The notes under the pieces: generated by a model
What the model was told of the DNA's origin: nothing
Database searches by the model: none
Seen by the model: the letters and a program-made list of their open reading frames with translations, nothing else
Origin: UBA4877 sp002399345
GTDB taxonomy: Bacteria; Bacillota; Thermoanaerobacteria; Thermoanaerobacterales; UBA4877
Assembly: GCA_036752905.1 (NCBI GenBank)
Contig: DAIORT010000001.1
Coordinates: 186,001 to 250,000, forward strand
Reading direction: 5' to 3'
Length of the DNA stretch: 64,000 nt
In this document: positions 9,013 to 18,326 of the stretch, in pieces
Layout of the letters: every line of letters starts with the position of its first letter
How positions within the stretch are numbered: position 1 is the first letter of the stretch
Position numbers and translations under genes: made by a program

Positions 9013-9537
9013 TTACCTCAGTTTTCCAAATTTTTTAAATGGCCATACCCTTAAAGTTGCTTTTCCTATAATATTTTTATATGGGACGGGTCCCACATCG
9101 GAAAACCGGCTGTCTCTGCTCCAATTCCTGTTATCCCCCATCACAAATACCGTATTCTCCGGTACCTTATCCAGCTTGAAATCCATAAGGGTTTTTTCAT
9201 TTATATAGGGTTCTTTTAGCTGTTTTCCATTGACATAAACTTCTCCATCTTTGATCTCAATGCTGTCACCTGGGAGACCTATCACCCTTTTTATATAGTG
9301 ATATCTTGGATCTGATGGATATTTGAAAACTATTATTTCTCCAAATTTAGGCGTTCTGAATCTATATGGATACTTAAGCACAATCAGATCTTCACCATTT
9401 TGTAATGTCGGTACCATCGACTCGCCGTTTACAGAAATAGGTTCAAAAATGAATCCTCTTATAAGAAGGGCTATTATGAATGCCGCGGCTATCACTTCAA
9501 TCCAGCTGACCAGCTCATGCAAATTGTTTTTGTCCAT
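9013..9537 (-). CDS. lepB: Signal peptidase I
   Basis: Membrane-anchored serine protease that cleaves signal peptides outside the membrane. One N-terminal transmembrane helix (about residues 12-30) is followed by the catalytic Ser40 in NGESMVP and Lys83 in YIKRVIGLPGD, which form the Ser/Lys dyad. The box GDNRNWSRDSR is also present. The length of 174 aa is typical of single-helix Gram-positive enzymes. The start follows GGGAGATCTTTGC. It is separated from rplS by 49 bases containing a GAAA-loop hairpin. Confidence 0.96.
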   Translation of the reverse strand: MDKNNLHELVSWIEVIAAAFIIALLIRGFIFEPISVNGESMVPTLQNGEDLIVLKYPYRFRTPKFGEIIVFKYPSDPRYHYIKRVIGLPGDSIEIKDGEVYVNGKQLKEPYINEKTLMDFKLDKVPENTVFVMGDNRNWSRDSRFSDVGPVPYKNIIGKATLRVWPFKKFGKLR

Positions 9538-9557
9538 GCAAAGATCTCCCTATAAAT

Positions 9558-9579
9558 TTAGGGACGTTTCCGTCCCTAA
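9558..9579 (-). terminator. Hairpin between rplS and lepB
   Basis: Perfect 9-bp stem, on the minus strand TTAGGGACG-GAAA-CGTCCCTAA, with a GNRA-type tetraloop. Only a short AT-rich tail follows, so it may reduce read-through into lepB or stabilise rplS mRNA rather than fully terminate. Confidence 0.5.
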
Positions 9580-9586
9580 GGATAGA

Positions 9587-9925
9587 TTATAATTCTTTTA
9601 TTTTTGTAGCTTTGCCAACCTTGTGGCGTAAATAATACAACTTTGCTCTTCTTACCTTACCCTTTTTTATCACTTCAATGCTATCAATCAATGGAGAATT
9701 AACCGGGAAAGTTCTCTCTACCCCTATACCATATGATATCTTCCTCACGGTAAATGTTTCATTTATACCGCCATGCTGTCTTTTGATAACTATCCCTTCA
9801 TAGGGCTGTACTCTCTTTCTGGTTCCTTCAATAACCTTATAATTGACTTTGACTGTATCTCCAACATTAAATGAAGGTAAATCATTGCGGATCTGTTCCT
9901 TTTCTACTTCATTTACCAAGTCCAT
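9587..9925 (-). CDS. rplS: 50S ribosomal protein L19
   Basis: Structural protein at the 30S-50S interface. The 112 residues include FNVGDTVKVNYKV and the conserved EGIVIKRQHGGINETFTVRKISYGIGVER core, shown here only in part. The start ATG follows AAGGAGGGTAAAA. The start lies inside the 3' end of trmD (17-base overlap), and the gene completes the usual rpsP-rimM-trmD-rplS order. Confidence 0.98.
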   Translation of the reverse strand: MDLVNEVEKEQIRNDLPSFNVGDTVKVNYKVIEGTRKRVQPYEGIVIKRQHGGINETFTVRKISYGIGVERTFPVNSPLIDSIEVIKKGKVRRAKLYYLRHKVGKATKIKEL

Positions 9926-10664
9926 TTTTACCCTCCTTTCCGTACCGTTTAAGTTGTGATATATATTTTTTATCTTGATCGTTTAAATTTGCTTTTTTAA
10001 TCAGTTCCGGTCTCCTAAAAAAAGACCTTTCCAAGGATTGTTGTCTTCGCCACTTATAAATCTCAGCATGATTACCGGATAATAAGATATCAGGAACTTC
10101 CATCCCTTTAAAACTATATGGCCGCGTATATTGAGGATATTCGAGTATATTATTATTAAAACTCTCGTCACAAGTAGAATTTAGATTGCCAAGGACACCA
10201 GGCAGCAGCCGAGCTACGGCATCTATAATTGCCATAGCAGGTATTTCCCCACCGCTCATCACAAAATCACCGATAGAGACCTCGTCTGTAACACAATTTT
10301 CTACAATCCTTTCGTCTACACCTTCATAGTGTCCGGACAAAATCACCAGCCGTTTCTTCGATGCAAATTCCTCAGCCTTCTTCTGGGTGAAGGGAGTACC
10401 CGCAGGGGTCACATATATAACAGGTGTGCCGCCCTCTATATCAATACTTTTTAAAGCTTTATATATAGGCTGTGGCTGTAATACCATTCCCGGGCCACCA
10501 CCATATGGATAATCATCAACCCTGTTAAACTTATCCTCACTAAAATCCCTTATGTTATATGAATTTATATCTATAATAGAGTTATCCAAGGCTCTCTTTA
10601 TTATCCCATATGAAAAAACCGATTCAAACATCTCTGGAAATAAGGTGAGTATATCAAACCTCAT
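9909..10664 (-). CDS. trmD: tRNA (guanine-N1)-methyltransferase TrmD
   Basis: SPOUT-class methyltransferase that makes m1G37 in tRNAs and prevents +1 frameshifting. The 251 residues contain PYGGGPGMV near the substrate site, SGHYEGVDER and SIGDFVMSGGE of the trefoil knot, and the conserved C-terminal tRNA-binding helices. Its ATG overlaps the stop of rimM by one base and its 3' end overlaps rplS, so expression of the three is coupled. Confidence 0.97.
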   Translation of the reverse strand: MRFDILTLFPEMFESVFSYGIIKRALDNSIIDINSYNIRDFSEDKFNRVDDYPYGGGPGMVLQPQPIYKALKSIDIEGGTPVIYVTPAGTPFTQKKAEEFASKKRLVILSGHYEGVDERIVENCVTDEVSIGDFVMSGGEIPAMAIIDAVARLLPGVLGNLNSTCDESFNNNILEYPQYTRPYSFKGMEVPDILLSGNHAEIYKWRRQQSLERSFFRRPELIKKANLNDQDKKYISQLKRYGKEGKNGLGK

Positions 10665-11170
10665 TAGACCAACCCCTCAAGTAGCTCAACTATCATATAG
10701 CCGCCATCCAGATCGACTTTTTTGATAACCTTGCCGATTGCAGGAATCAATATTTTACTTTTATCTCTGCCCGTAATCTCATAAACATCGTTACCGCCGG
10801 GTGAATATATTTCACTTATTTTGCCAAGTTGTTTATTATTTGTATCAAATACATCTAGTCCTATTATGTCACTTAAGAAATATTCACCATTGGATAGCTT
10901 AATGGCATTGGATCTATCTACGTATAGATATTGTCCCTTAAGTTTTTGGGCCTTCTCTAAACTGTTTATGCCTTCTAACTTAATTAAAACAAACTTATTT
11001 GTGTACGAGACATGTTCAATACCATATTTAATTTTTTCCCCATGCGAATCTACATAAGCAAATGAAAGATCATCAAACCTCCCGGGGCTCTTCGTCATAG
11101 GAGAAACTTTAACTTCACCCGAAAGGCCCTTCGAATTCACTATTTTCCCGACTATCAAATAATCCAGCAT
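10664..11170 (-). CDS. rimM: 16S rRNA processing protein RimM
   Basis: Assembly factor for the 30S head, binding ribosomal protein S19. About 168 residues: an N-terminal RimM beta-barrel (YLIVGKIVNSKGLSGEV) and a C-terminal PRC-barrel (GGNDVYEI...LIPAIGKVIK). The ATG is chosen over the preceding in-frame TTG because of spacing from GGTGAT. It lies between khpA and trmD, the normal position. Confidence 0.96.
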   Translation of the reverse strand: MLDYLIVGKIVNSKGLSGEVKVSPMTKSPGRFDDLSFAYVDSHGEKIKYGIEHVSYTNKFVLIKLEGINSLEKAQKLKGQYLYVDRSNAIKLSNGEYFLSDIIGLDVFDTNNKQLGKISEIYSPGGNDVYEITGRDKSKILIPAIGKVIKKVDLDGGYMIVELLEGLV

Positions 11171-11178
11171 CAAATCAC

Positions 11179-11406
11179 CTATATTATTTCAACCATGACT
11201 CTCTTATGTTCTTTTGAAGCTGCAGCCTTTACCACTGTCCTTATTGCTTTGGCTATCCTTCCCTGCTTACCTATTACCTTACCCATATCTTCAGGAGCAA
11301 CCTTTAATTCTATTATTATCGATTGTTCGCCTTGAACCTCTTTTACTTCTATCGCATCCGGATTGTCAACCAGGGCCTTAGCAATAATTTCCACTAATTC
11401 ACTCAT
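11179..11406 (-). CDS. khpA: KH-domain RNA-binding protein KhpA (YlqC)
   Basis: Small single KH-domain RNA-binding protein (75 aa). The GKQG loop of the KH fold is visible in MGKVIGKQGRIAKAIRTVV. Family members pair with KhpB/Jag and influence cell division and small RNA regulation in some Gram-positives. It lies between rpsP and rimM as in most Firmicutes. Confidence 0.94.
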   Translation of the reverse strand: MSELVEIIAKALVDNPDAIEVKEVQGEQSIIIELKVAPEDMGKVIGKQGRIAKAIRTVVKAAASKEHKRVMVEII

Positions 11407-11424
11407 TTTTACACCAACCCTTCC

Positions 11425-11688
11425 TTATGAGTTCTTTAGATGTAGGTCATATATACCGCTCTTTTTAAACAGGTATTTCACTGTATCCGATGGCTGAGCA
11501 CCATTTTTTAACCAGGAAATAGCTTTGTCTGTATCGATCTTTACCTCTTCCGGCTGTGAAATAGGATCATAATATCCGATCTCTTCAATAAATTTCCCAT
11601 CTCTGGGTGACCTTGAATCAGCAACAATCACACGATAAAACGGCTTCTTTTTTGCTCCCATTCTTCTTAAACGTATCTTTACGGCCAA
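11425..11688 (-). CDS. rpsP: 30S ribosomal protein S16
   Basis: Small-subunit protein of 87 aa. The normal S16 start, (M)AVKIRLRRMG, is obtained only by using the TTG at 11686-11688, eight bases after AGGAGG. A longer frame from a GTG at 11697 begins inside the ribosome binding site and is rejected. An automated call would probably add three spurious residues. It follows ffh closely and leads the ribosomal group of the operon. Confidence 0.95.
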   Translation of the reverse strand: MAVKIRLRRMGAKKKPFYRVIVADSRSPRDGKFIEEIGYYDPISQPEEVKIDTDKAISWLKNGAQPSDTVKYLFKKSGIYDLHLKNS

Positions 11689-11703
11689 ATCATTCACCTC
11701 CTT

Positions 11704-13041
11704 TCAATGCATAAAAGGCATTCTAAATTTACTTTTACTTATGTTATCCACGTTGCCGAATTGCTTCATCAGCTTTTTTGTCTCGTTGAATTGCTTGAGC
11801 AGCCTGTTCACATCCTGTATGGACGTACCGCTTCCCACGGCTATCCTTTTTCTTCTACTACCATTAATTATACCTGTATCTCTTCTCTCATCCCTGGTCA
11901 TAGAGCTGATTATGGCTTCGATTTTAGATACGTCTTTATCACTTACGTTTGCTCCGGCAAGCTGCTTGGGAGATACACCGGGTATCATATCCATTATCTG
12001 GTTTATAGGTCCCATTTTCTTTATTTGCTGCAATTGATCTAGAAAATCATCTAATGTAAACTGCTGGCTGAGCAATTTTTCCTGTAGTTTTTCTGCTTTT
12101 TCAGCATCATAATTTTCTTGGGCCTTTTCAATAAGGCTGAGCATGTCACCCATGCCTAATATTCTGGATGCCATCCTGTCCGGATGAAACGGCTCCAAGG
12201 CATCCATCTTTTCTCCCATACCTATAAACTTAATCGGTTTACCTGTTACCGCGCGTATAGATAACGCTGCTCCGCCTCTTGTATCACCATCAAGCTTTGT
12301 CAATATAAGTCCGTTGATACCTATCTGCTCATTAAAGCTCTGAGCCACATTCACAGCGTCCTGGCCCGTCATGGCATCGACAACAAGCAAAACCTCATTG
12401 GGACTAACCGTACCCTTTATTGATTTTAATTCATTCATCATATTTTTATCAATCTGAAGCCGGCCGGCCGTATCGATAATAACAACATCCCTGCCTTCTT
12501 TAAGTGCTTCACTTACCGAGCTTTTGCAAATATCAACCGTACCTACATTGCCACCCATTGTAAATACGGGCACATTCACATTTTTACCAACGACCTGTAA
12601 CTGCTTAATTGCCGCCGGCCGGTATATGTCCGCTGCAACCAAAAGCGGACGTTTCCCCTGTTTTTTAATCATTGCCGCAAGCTTGCCGCATGTAGTTGTC
12701 TTGCCGCATCCCTGAAGCCCGACCAACATTATAACGGTAGGCGGCTTATCTGCAAATTCAATACGGCTGTTTGTCTTACCCATCACATTAACCAACTCGT
12801 CCATGACGATCTTTATGACCTGCTGCCCGGGAGTCAAGCTTTCCAATACGTCCTGTCCGGTAGCTCTTCCGCTGACTTTGGCAATAAATTCTTTTACGAC
12901 CTTATAATTTACATCCGCCTCAAGGAGTGCTATTTTGACTTCTTTCATGGCGCTCTTTACATCGGCTTCAGTGAGTTTACCCTTGCTTCTTAAACGTTTA
13001 AAGGTTTCTTGTAATCGCGAGGTCAAGCTTTCAAAAGCCAT
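11704..13041 (-). CDS. ffh: Signal recognition particle protein Ffh
   Basis: GTPase subunit of the SRP, which binds signal sequences of nascent membrane proteins. About 445 residues: N domain beginning MAFESLTSRLQ, G1 GLQGCGKTTT near 105, DTAGR, TKLDG, and the methionine-rich M domain (GMGDMLSL, then MGPINQIMDMIPG) ending in MPFMH. The start ATG follows GAGGTGAAACCA. An in-frame GTG inside the binding site is rejected. It is paired with ylxM upstream and with ftsY, so the whole SRP pathway is together. Confidence 0.98.
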   Translation of the reverse strand: MAFESLTSRLQETFKRLRSKGKLTEADVKSAMKEVKIALLEADVNYKVVKEFIAKVSGRATGQDVLESLTPGQQVIKIVMDELVNVMGKTNSRIEFADKPPTVIMLVGLQGCGKTTTCGKLAAMIKKQGKRPLLVAADIYRPAAIKQLQVVGKNVNVPVFTMGGNVGTVDICKSSVSEALKEGRDVVIIDTAGRLQIDKNMMNELKSIKGTVSPNEVLLVVDAMTGQDAVNVAQSFNEQIGINGLILTKLDGDTRGGAALSIRAVTGKPIKFIGMGEKMDALEPFHPDRMASRILGMGDMLSLIEKAQENYDAEKAEKLQEKLLSQQFTLDDFLDQLQQIKKMGPINQIMDMIPGVSPKQLAGANVSDKDVSKIEAIISSMTRDERRDTGIINGSRRKRIAVGSGTSIQDVNRLLKQFNETKKLMKQFGNVDNISKSKFRMPFMH

Positions 13042-13052
13042 TGGTTTCACCT

Positions 13053-13466
13053 CTAAATCTCAATTATTTCCGTGATTTTGTCTTTTATATCTTCCAATAT
13101 TTTTATATTATTTTTTTTATCTCCTTCACCCTCGTAAAGTTGTTTCTCCATCTTATTAATAGCCCGCAGTACAGATTTATATATTCTGTTTTCATAGCTG
13201 TATTTGCTTGCAAGCTGCAGTACGGTCTCATATCTTCTGAGAATTTTAACTGCCCGCTTTAAGGTATCATAAACAGCTTGTCTTGAAATATCAAGGTGCT
13301 CTGCAATCTCTGCCAATGACAGGTTATCGCAGTAATACATCTCAATGATATCGGACTGTCTTTTTGATAATAGTCCGTTATATAGATCATATAATATATT
13401 AATTTCCGTTACTTCCATAACCTCAGAGGGTTTATCGGTGCTGTTAAGACTAGTTACTTTAATCAT
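13053..13466 (-). CDS. ylxM: Putative SRP-associated helix-turn-helix protein YlxM
   Basis: UPF0122 family protein encoded next to ffh in most Firmicutes; a streptococcal homologue modulates SRP activity. In 137 residues a sigma-70 region-4-like HTH is visible (LSLAEIAEHLDISRQAVYDTLKRA, partly quoted) after the LYNGLLSKRQ segment. The start used follows GGCGGTGAAATA; it adds about 16 residues to the typical N-terminus, and an internal ATG at 13418 is a weaker alternative. A strong promoter overlapping the ftsY end drives this gene and ffh. Confidence 0.9.
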   Translation of the reverse strand: MIKVTSLNSTDKPSEVMEVTEINILYDLYNGLLSKRQSDIIEMYYCDNLSLAEIAEHLDISRQAVYDTLKRAVKILRRYETVLQLASKYSYENRIYKSVLRAINKMEKQLYEGEGDKKNNIKILEDIKDKITEIIEI

Positions 13467-13477
13467 TATTTCACCGC

Positions 13478-13501
13478 CTGTTAAGGTGATAGCCTTGACA
13501 G
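13478..13501 (-). repeat. Leader hairpin upstream of ylxM
   Basis: CTGTTAAGG...CCTTGACAG pairs as 4 + mismatch + 4 bp in the 5' leader expected from the ylxM promoter. The right arm ends a few bases before the ribosome binding site. Function unknown. Confidence 0.35.
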
Positions 13502-13505
13502 TAAA

Positions 13506-13534
13506 ATGATATTATATATCGTTTCATTTGTCAA
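13506..13534 (-). promoter_or_regulatory. Predicted sigma-A promoter of ylxM-ffh
   Basis: Minus strand TTGACA (13529-13534) overlaps the last codons of ftsY, followed by a 17-base spacer and TATCAT (13506-13511). The consensus -35 box makes this one of the better promoter calls in the window. Confidence 0.55.
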
Positions 13535-14459
13535 CATCAAAATCAAGAAGTGCATTGGTAAATTCTTTGGCATCAAATTCCTGCAAATCCTCAGCTTTTT
13601 CACCTAATCCTATATACCTTACGGGAATATCGCATTCGGATTTAATTGCTAGTAAGATGCCGCCCTTAGCAGTTCCATCCAATTTTGTAAGTATAATTCC
13701 TGTAAGTTCAGTGGCATCTTTGAATACCCTCGTCTGTTGTATAGCGTTCTGCCCAGTGGTTGCATCCAATACAAGAAATATTTCTTTTTGCGCCTGGCCG
13801 TACTCCCTATCTATTACTTTATTCATTTTACTCAGCTCATTCATCAGATTCATTTTGGTATGAAGACGGCCGGCCGTATCGCATATTAATACGTCAGCCT
13901 TTCTGGCTTTGGCTGCATTTATGGCATCAAAAATAACAGCCGATGGATCCGAGCCCTCTTCGTGTCTTATCACGTCAATATTTAATCTTTTTCCCCAAAT
14001 CTCCAATTGCTCACCGGCCGCTGCCCTAAATGTATCTCCGGCTGCAAGCAAAACTTTCTTTCCGTCCTTTTTGTACATTGACGCTAGTTTTGCAATTGTT
14101 GTCGTTTTGCCGACCCCATTCACACCGACTAATGTTATAACCATTGGAGATTGGATATTAAATGCGTCCTGGTTACTATTCAATATATCAAATATAATCT
14201 CTTTAAGCAGTGCTTTACAATCCTCCGATGTCTTTATTTTTTTATTCCGCACCTCTTTTTTCAATCTCTCCAATATTTTTTGGGTTGTATCAACACCGAT
14301 ATCGGATGTTATTAAGATTTCCTCCAAAGAATCATAAAACTCCTCATTCAGTTCACGGTGAAGAGAAAAAAGGTCCTGCATTTTTTTTGAAAAATTGCCC
14401 CTTGTTTTAGAAATACTGCTTTTAAGCTTATTTAAACTATCCCCTAAAAAACCTAACAT
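13524..14459 (-). CDS. ftsY: Signal recognition particle receptor FtsY
   Basis: Membrane-associated GTPase that docks the SRP-ribosome complex. The 311 residues lack the long acidic N-terminal extension of enterobacterial FtsY, as is usual in Firmicutes. G1 GVNGVGKTTT near 112, DTFRAAA, DTAGR, TKLDGTAKGG and GLGEKAEDL are all present. The start ATG follows GGAGGTAAAGT, 3 bases after smc. Confidence 0.97.
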   Translation of the reverse strand: MLGFLGDSLNKLKSSISKTRGNFSKKMQDLFSLHRELNEEFYDSLEEILITSDIGVDTTQKILERLKKEVRNKKIKTSEDCKALLKEIIFDILNSNQDAFNIQSPMVITLVGVNGVGKTTTIAKLASMYKKDGKKVLLAAGDTFRAAAGEQLEIWGKRLNIDVIRHEEGSDPSAVIFDAINAAKARKADVLICDTAGRLHTKMNLMNELSKMNKVIDREYGQAQKEIFLVLDATTGQNAIQQTRVFKDATELTGIILTKLDGTAKGGILLAIKSECDIPVRYIGLGEKAEDLQEFDAKEFTNALLDFDVDK

Positions 14460-14462
14460 ACT

Positions 14463-17400
14463 TTACCTCCAGTCACTTACTTCATCGAATTTTATAGAAA
14501 TTTTTTTAGTGATACCTTTTTCTTCCATAGTTATACCATATATAGCATTTGCTGCTTGTGCAGTACCAGGCCGGTGGGTTATCAGAATAAACTGTATATC
14601 ACCTGATAACTGCCCCAAAAAATTTATAAATCTGTCTATATTAGCATCATCCAATGCAGAATCAATCTCATCGAGAATTACAAACGGCGGATGATTGAGT
14701 TCCAAAAGAGAAAATAGCAGGGCTATCGCCACCAATGCCCTTTCTCCACCCGACAAAAGTGACATGCTTTGTAGTCTCTTACCCGGTGGCTGTACAATAA
14801 TATCGATACCGCTCTCCGTAGGATTGGCTTTATCGGAAAGCTCGATTTTGGCCTGGCCGCCGTTAAACAATTTAATGAAATTGTCATGAAATGCAGTATT
14901 TGCCTGTTTCAAAAAAACATTAAACCTGTTATAAATAATTTTATCAGTATCAGTAATAATCTTTAATAATGAATTCTTCGATTCGTATGTATCCCTATAT
15001 TGGTTTGTCAAAAAATCATATCGTTTTTTTGTTTCTTCATATTCTTTAATTGCATTCATATTAACATTGCCAAGTAAATCGAGTTTTCTTTTAAGAGTCC
15101 GTATCTCCCTTTGCAGATCTGCTTCACTTATTGATTTATCCTCATATGTAAAAGCCTCGTTTATAGTTAAATCAAATTCATCTTTCAAACGGGATAAGAT
15201 GTTATTTACTTCCGACAGTATACGCTCTTTTTTAATTTCGCATTCCTTCAAGGAGTCGTTAACAGACAATATCTCATCATGCATTGCCTTATATCTTCTT
15301 GTCACCTGATTTTTCCTATTATCTTCCGATTGTATTTTTTGTTTTACCTCATTTATTTTCTCATTTGCAGCCGATATCAGATGCATTAATTCTTTGCGTT
15401 TGCTCATTTCATCTGCAATAATTTTACTATTATCCCCGATGTTTTGTCTTAAGTTCGACCTATCATTTAATAAAGTCCTGATATCAATATAAGCTGAGTT
15501 TAATTTACCGGATAGTTCCTCTCTGCGGTGAATTAACGATTGTTTCTCCGCAATGGCAGCCGCATTATTTATCTTAAAATTTTCATGGGATTCTATTAGT
15601 TTGCTATAATTTTCCTTAAGCTCATGTGTAATTAAGCCGAAATTATTTATAAGCAAATTTAATTGTTTTAATTGATAATCATCTTCATCCACATTCTTTT
15701 CCAGTGTTTCACAGTCACGTTTAAGTTTAACGGTTTCATCTTTATAAGAACCTATATGTCCTGCCAATTCCCGTATACTGCTTTTACATTTTTTATGACT
15801 GGAGAATAGATTTTTTAATTTGTTATCTATTGTTTTTTTTCTGTACGATAGGGTAACTAGCTTATTTTTAAAATCGTCTGCTTGAGATTGTTGAATCTCC
15901 ATATTATTATTTATCTCTGTAATTTGTTTATTGACATTTTTTAAATTCAAACTATATTTTTCTACTTCAGTCTTTAATCTCGTTATTTCATTTTCTCTTG
16001 CAAAAAAGCTGTAACTTTTTTTATGAAATCCTCCTGAGATGAGACCGCCCGGCGAAACTCTTTCTCCATCCAAAGTGACGGCACGAATCAAATATCTATA
16101 GCTTTTGCAAACCCCTATAGCATTATCAATCGTATCAAATACATATATATTCCCAAGTAAAAATTCTATTGCATTTTTAAACATGTTATTATAATTTACT
16201 AATTCGGCCGCTCTCCCTAAATAGCCGTTGCCACTAATATTTTTATATGGCCGCGGCCTTATAGATGAAAGCGGTATAAAAGTTGCCCTGCCGGCTTTCT
16301 TGGTTTTCAACATGGCAATCAATCTCTTGGCATCATCTTCCGACTTTACTATCAAATACTCAATAGAACCGCCCAGAGCTGTTTCAATTGCCCGTTCATA
16401 TTTTCTGTCCAGGCCTATCAGTCCGCCTACAAAACCATAGATATTTTTGTCTTTTAATTTAAGAAGGAATTTTGACCCTCCGTTTAATCCGTCGTAATTT
16501 CTTTTCATATCGTCTAAGACTTTTTTTCTGGTATTCAATATTTGCATATTCTTTTTATAATTATCGGCCTGGCCGGTATATCCAGCAAGCTTATGCTTAT
16601 CATCTTCAATGCAAATTTCTAATTGAATCAATGAATCCTTTGCCTGCTTGATTTCTCTATTAACAGTTTTCCGCTCTTTTAAAACTTTGGTAGCATTTTC
16701 TTTAATTGATTGCATTAATGATATTTGATTGTTGTAATTTGTTTTACATTCATGCAAGGCATTTAATTTATCAGATATGTCGATATTTAAGTGCTTTATT
16801 TCATTATTTTTAATTAAAATTTCTTTTTCCAGATCACCGTTCTTCATTCTTAACTTATCACTAAAAGAATTTATTGAGTCTGTTACACTTTCCAACAACA
16901 TAATATTATTTGTGTATTTTTTCTCATTGGTATCAATCATACCGCTTTTTTTGTCTAGATCTTTCATCTTAAAAATAAGCTTGTCCATTTCACTTTTATA
17001 ATTTCTTGCATCATCTATAGATTCATGGATGTTTTGTTTATTTTTTTTAAGTTCCTTTTTGTCACTCATAAGCTGCAGATTTAGAAGGTTTATTTTACCT
17101 TTACTTTTCTCAAGCAAATTTTGATTGGAATAAAGGCAGGTTCTTGCAGATTCTTCATCACTTTTTAATCGTTCAATTAATTTATTGAGCTGCTGCATTT
17201 TTTCCTCATAACAGCTTATGTTCTTTTTTAATATTACAAATTGATCTTTCGCATTTTTGATATCTTTGGATATAATATCAGCTTTATCATGAAACATTTT
17301 ATAGTTTATTAAGCTGTCATTCACCCTATACGATTTGTATTTTTTCGAAAGATCCTCATACTCATGAGCCTTTACAGATTCTTGGTATAACGGTACAAGC

Positions 17401-18002
17401 CGCGTATGTATCTCAGAGATAATGTCATTTAGACGGTTTAAATTATCCTGTGTTACCTCCAGCTTTTTGATGGATTCGTTCCTCTTGTTTTTGTATTTCA
17501 TTATACCTGCGGCTTCTTCAAAAAATCCTCTCTTCTCATCCGGACTGCTGTTTAATATTTCATCAATTTTCCCCTGGCCGATGATTGAATAACCGTTTTT
17601 GCCTAAACCGGTATCTGTAAAAAGCTCTATTATATCCCTTAACCTGCACTCAGAATTATTTATATAAAATTCACTATCGCCGGACCGATAGTACTTTCTA
17701 GTTATGGATATCTCCGAATAATCAATGTCAATTTGCCTGTCACTGTTATCTAAGATAATTGATACATATGTATAGCCCAACGGCTTTCTATTGTCACTGC
17801 CGTTAAATATAATATCCTCCATTTTATTTCCCCGCAGGTCCCGTGGGTTTTGTGAACCCAAAACCCACGTAATAGCCTCAACTAAATTACTTTTTCCGGT
17901 ACCGTTTGGGCCTATTACACATGTAATACCCTTTTCAAATTCAAAGACAGTCTTCTGGGCAAAGGATTTAAACCCATAGACTTCTAATCTTTTCAGATAC
18001 AT
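14463..18002 (-). CDS. smc: Chromosome partition protein SMC
   Basis: Condensin ATPase that organises and helps segregate the chromosome. The 1179 residues show Walker A GPNGTGKS at 31-38, a first long coiled coil (about 165-500), a hinge (about 510-650, glycine-rich), a second coiled coil, and a C-terminal head with LSGGERALVAIALL and FVILDEIDSALDD (Walker B plus D-loop). The length is standard. The start ATG follows GGGAGGATTTTT. It sits between spoVS and ftsY; in Bacillus it directly follows rnc. Confidence 0.98.
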   Translation of the reverse strand: MYLKRLEVYGFKSFAQKTVFEFEKGITCVIGPNGTGKSNLVEAITWVLGSQNPRDLRGNKMEDIIFNGSDNRKPLGYTYVSIILDNSDRQIDIDYSEISITRKYYRSGDSEFYINNSECRLRDIIELFTDTGLGKNGYSIIGQGKIDEILNSSPDEKRGFFEEAAGIMKYKNKRNESIKKLEVTQDNLNRLNDIISEIHTRLVPLYQESVKAHEYEDLSKKYKSYRVNDSLINYKMFHDKADIISKDIKNAKDQFVILKKNISCYEEKMQQLNKLIERLKSDEESARTCLYSNQNLLEKSKGKINLLNLQLMSDKKELKKNKQNIHESIDDARNYKSEMDKLIFKMKDLDKKSGMIDTNEKKYTNNIMLLESVTDSINSFSDKLRMKNGDLEKEILIKNNEIKHLNIDISDKLNALHECKTNYNNQISLMQSIKENATKVLKERKTVNREIKQAKDSLIQLEICIEDDKHKLAGYTGQADNYKKNMQILNTRKKVLDDMKRNYDGLNGGSKFLLKLKDKNIYGFVGGLIGLDRKYERAIETALGGSIEYLIVKSEDDAKRLIAMLKTKKAGRATFIPLSSIRPRPYKNISGNGYLGRAAELVNYNNMFKNAIEFLLGNIYVFDTIDNAIGVCKSYRYLIRAVTLDGERVSPGGLISGGFHKKSYSFFARENEITRLKTEVEKYSLNLKNVNKQITEINNNMEIQQSQADDFKNKLVTLSYRKKTIDNKLKNLFSSHKKCKSSIRELAGHIGSYKDETVKLKRDCETLEKNVDEDDYQLKQLNLLINNFGLITHELKENYSKLIESHENFKINNAAAIAEKQSLIHRREELSGKLNSAYIDIRTLLNDRSNLRQNIGDNSKIIADEMSKRKELMHLISAANEKINEVKQKIQSEDNRKNQVTRRYKAMHDEILSVNDSLKECEIKKERILSEVNNILSRLKDEFDLTINEAFTYEDKSISEADLQREIRTLKRKLDLLGNVNMNAIKEYEETKKRYDFLTNQYRDTYESKNSLLKIITDTDKIIYNRFNVFLKQANTAFHDNFIKLFNGGQAKIELSDKANPTESGIDIIVQPPGKRLQSMSLLSGGERALVAIALLFSLLELNHPPFVILDEIDSALDDANIDRFINFLGQLSGDIQFILITHRPGTAQAANAIYGITMEEKGITKKISIKFDEVSDWR

Positions 18003-18028
18003 AAAAATCCTCCCATGTGCACAACAAA

Positions 18029-18052
18029 ACCTGCCATCATATGACAGCAGGT
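18029..18052 (-). terminator. Likely terminator or attenuator after spoVS
   Basis: On the minus strand a near-palindrome (ACCTGC...GCAGGT, with two wobble pairs and TCATATGA inside) is followed by TTTTGTTGT. It lies 13 bases after the spoVS stop and upstream of smc. It would give partial or full termination before smc. Confidence 0.55.
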
Positions 18053-18065
18053 ATCAGCAGAATTT

Positions 18066-18326
18066 TTATCTTGGTTCTACAATAAACTTTATTGCGGTTC
18101 TGGCTTCCCCATCTATTTCAATTTCAGAAAAAGCCGGAATTGCAATCAAGTCAATACCGTTCGGCGCTACATATCCCCTGGCAATTGCAATGGATTTTAC
18201 AGATTGGTTTACAGCTCCCGCACCTACCGCTTGTATTTCCACAACATTCTTTTCTCGTAACACAGCAGCGAGAGCACCTGCTACAGATTTTGGCTGCGAT
18301 TTAGCTGATACCTTCAAAATCTCCAT
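18066..18326 (-). CDS. spoVS: Stage V sporulation protein S
   Basis: SpoVS is an Alba-like small protein that in Bacillus affects septum formation and coat assembly during sporulation. The 86 residues match the highly conserved family: MEILKVSAKSQPKSVAGAL, then VVEIQAVGAGAVNQ and a C-terminal TAIKFIVEPR. The start ATG follows AGGAGGAGTTTTAT. A 79-base gap separates it from the radical SAM gene and a terminator-like hairpin follows, so it may be a separate unit inside the rnc-smc-ftsY operon. In Bacillus it lies elsewhere. Confidence 0.95.
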   Translation of the reverse strand: MEILKVSAKSQPKSVAGALAAVLREKNVVEIQAVGAGAVNQSVKSIAIARGYVAPNGIDLIAIPAFSEIEIDGEARTAIKFIVEPR

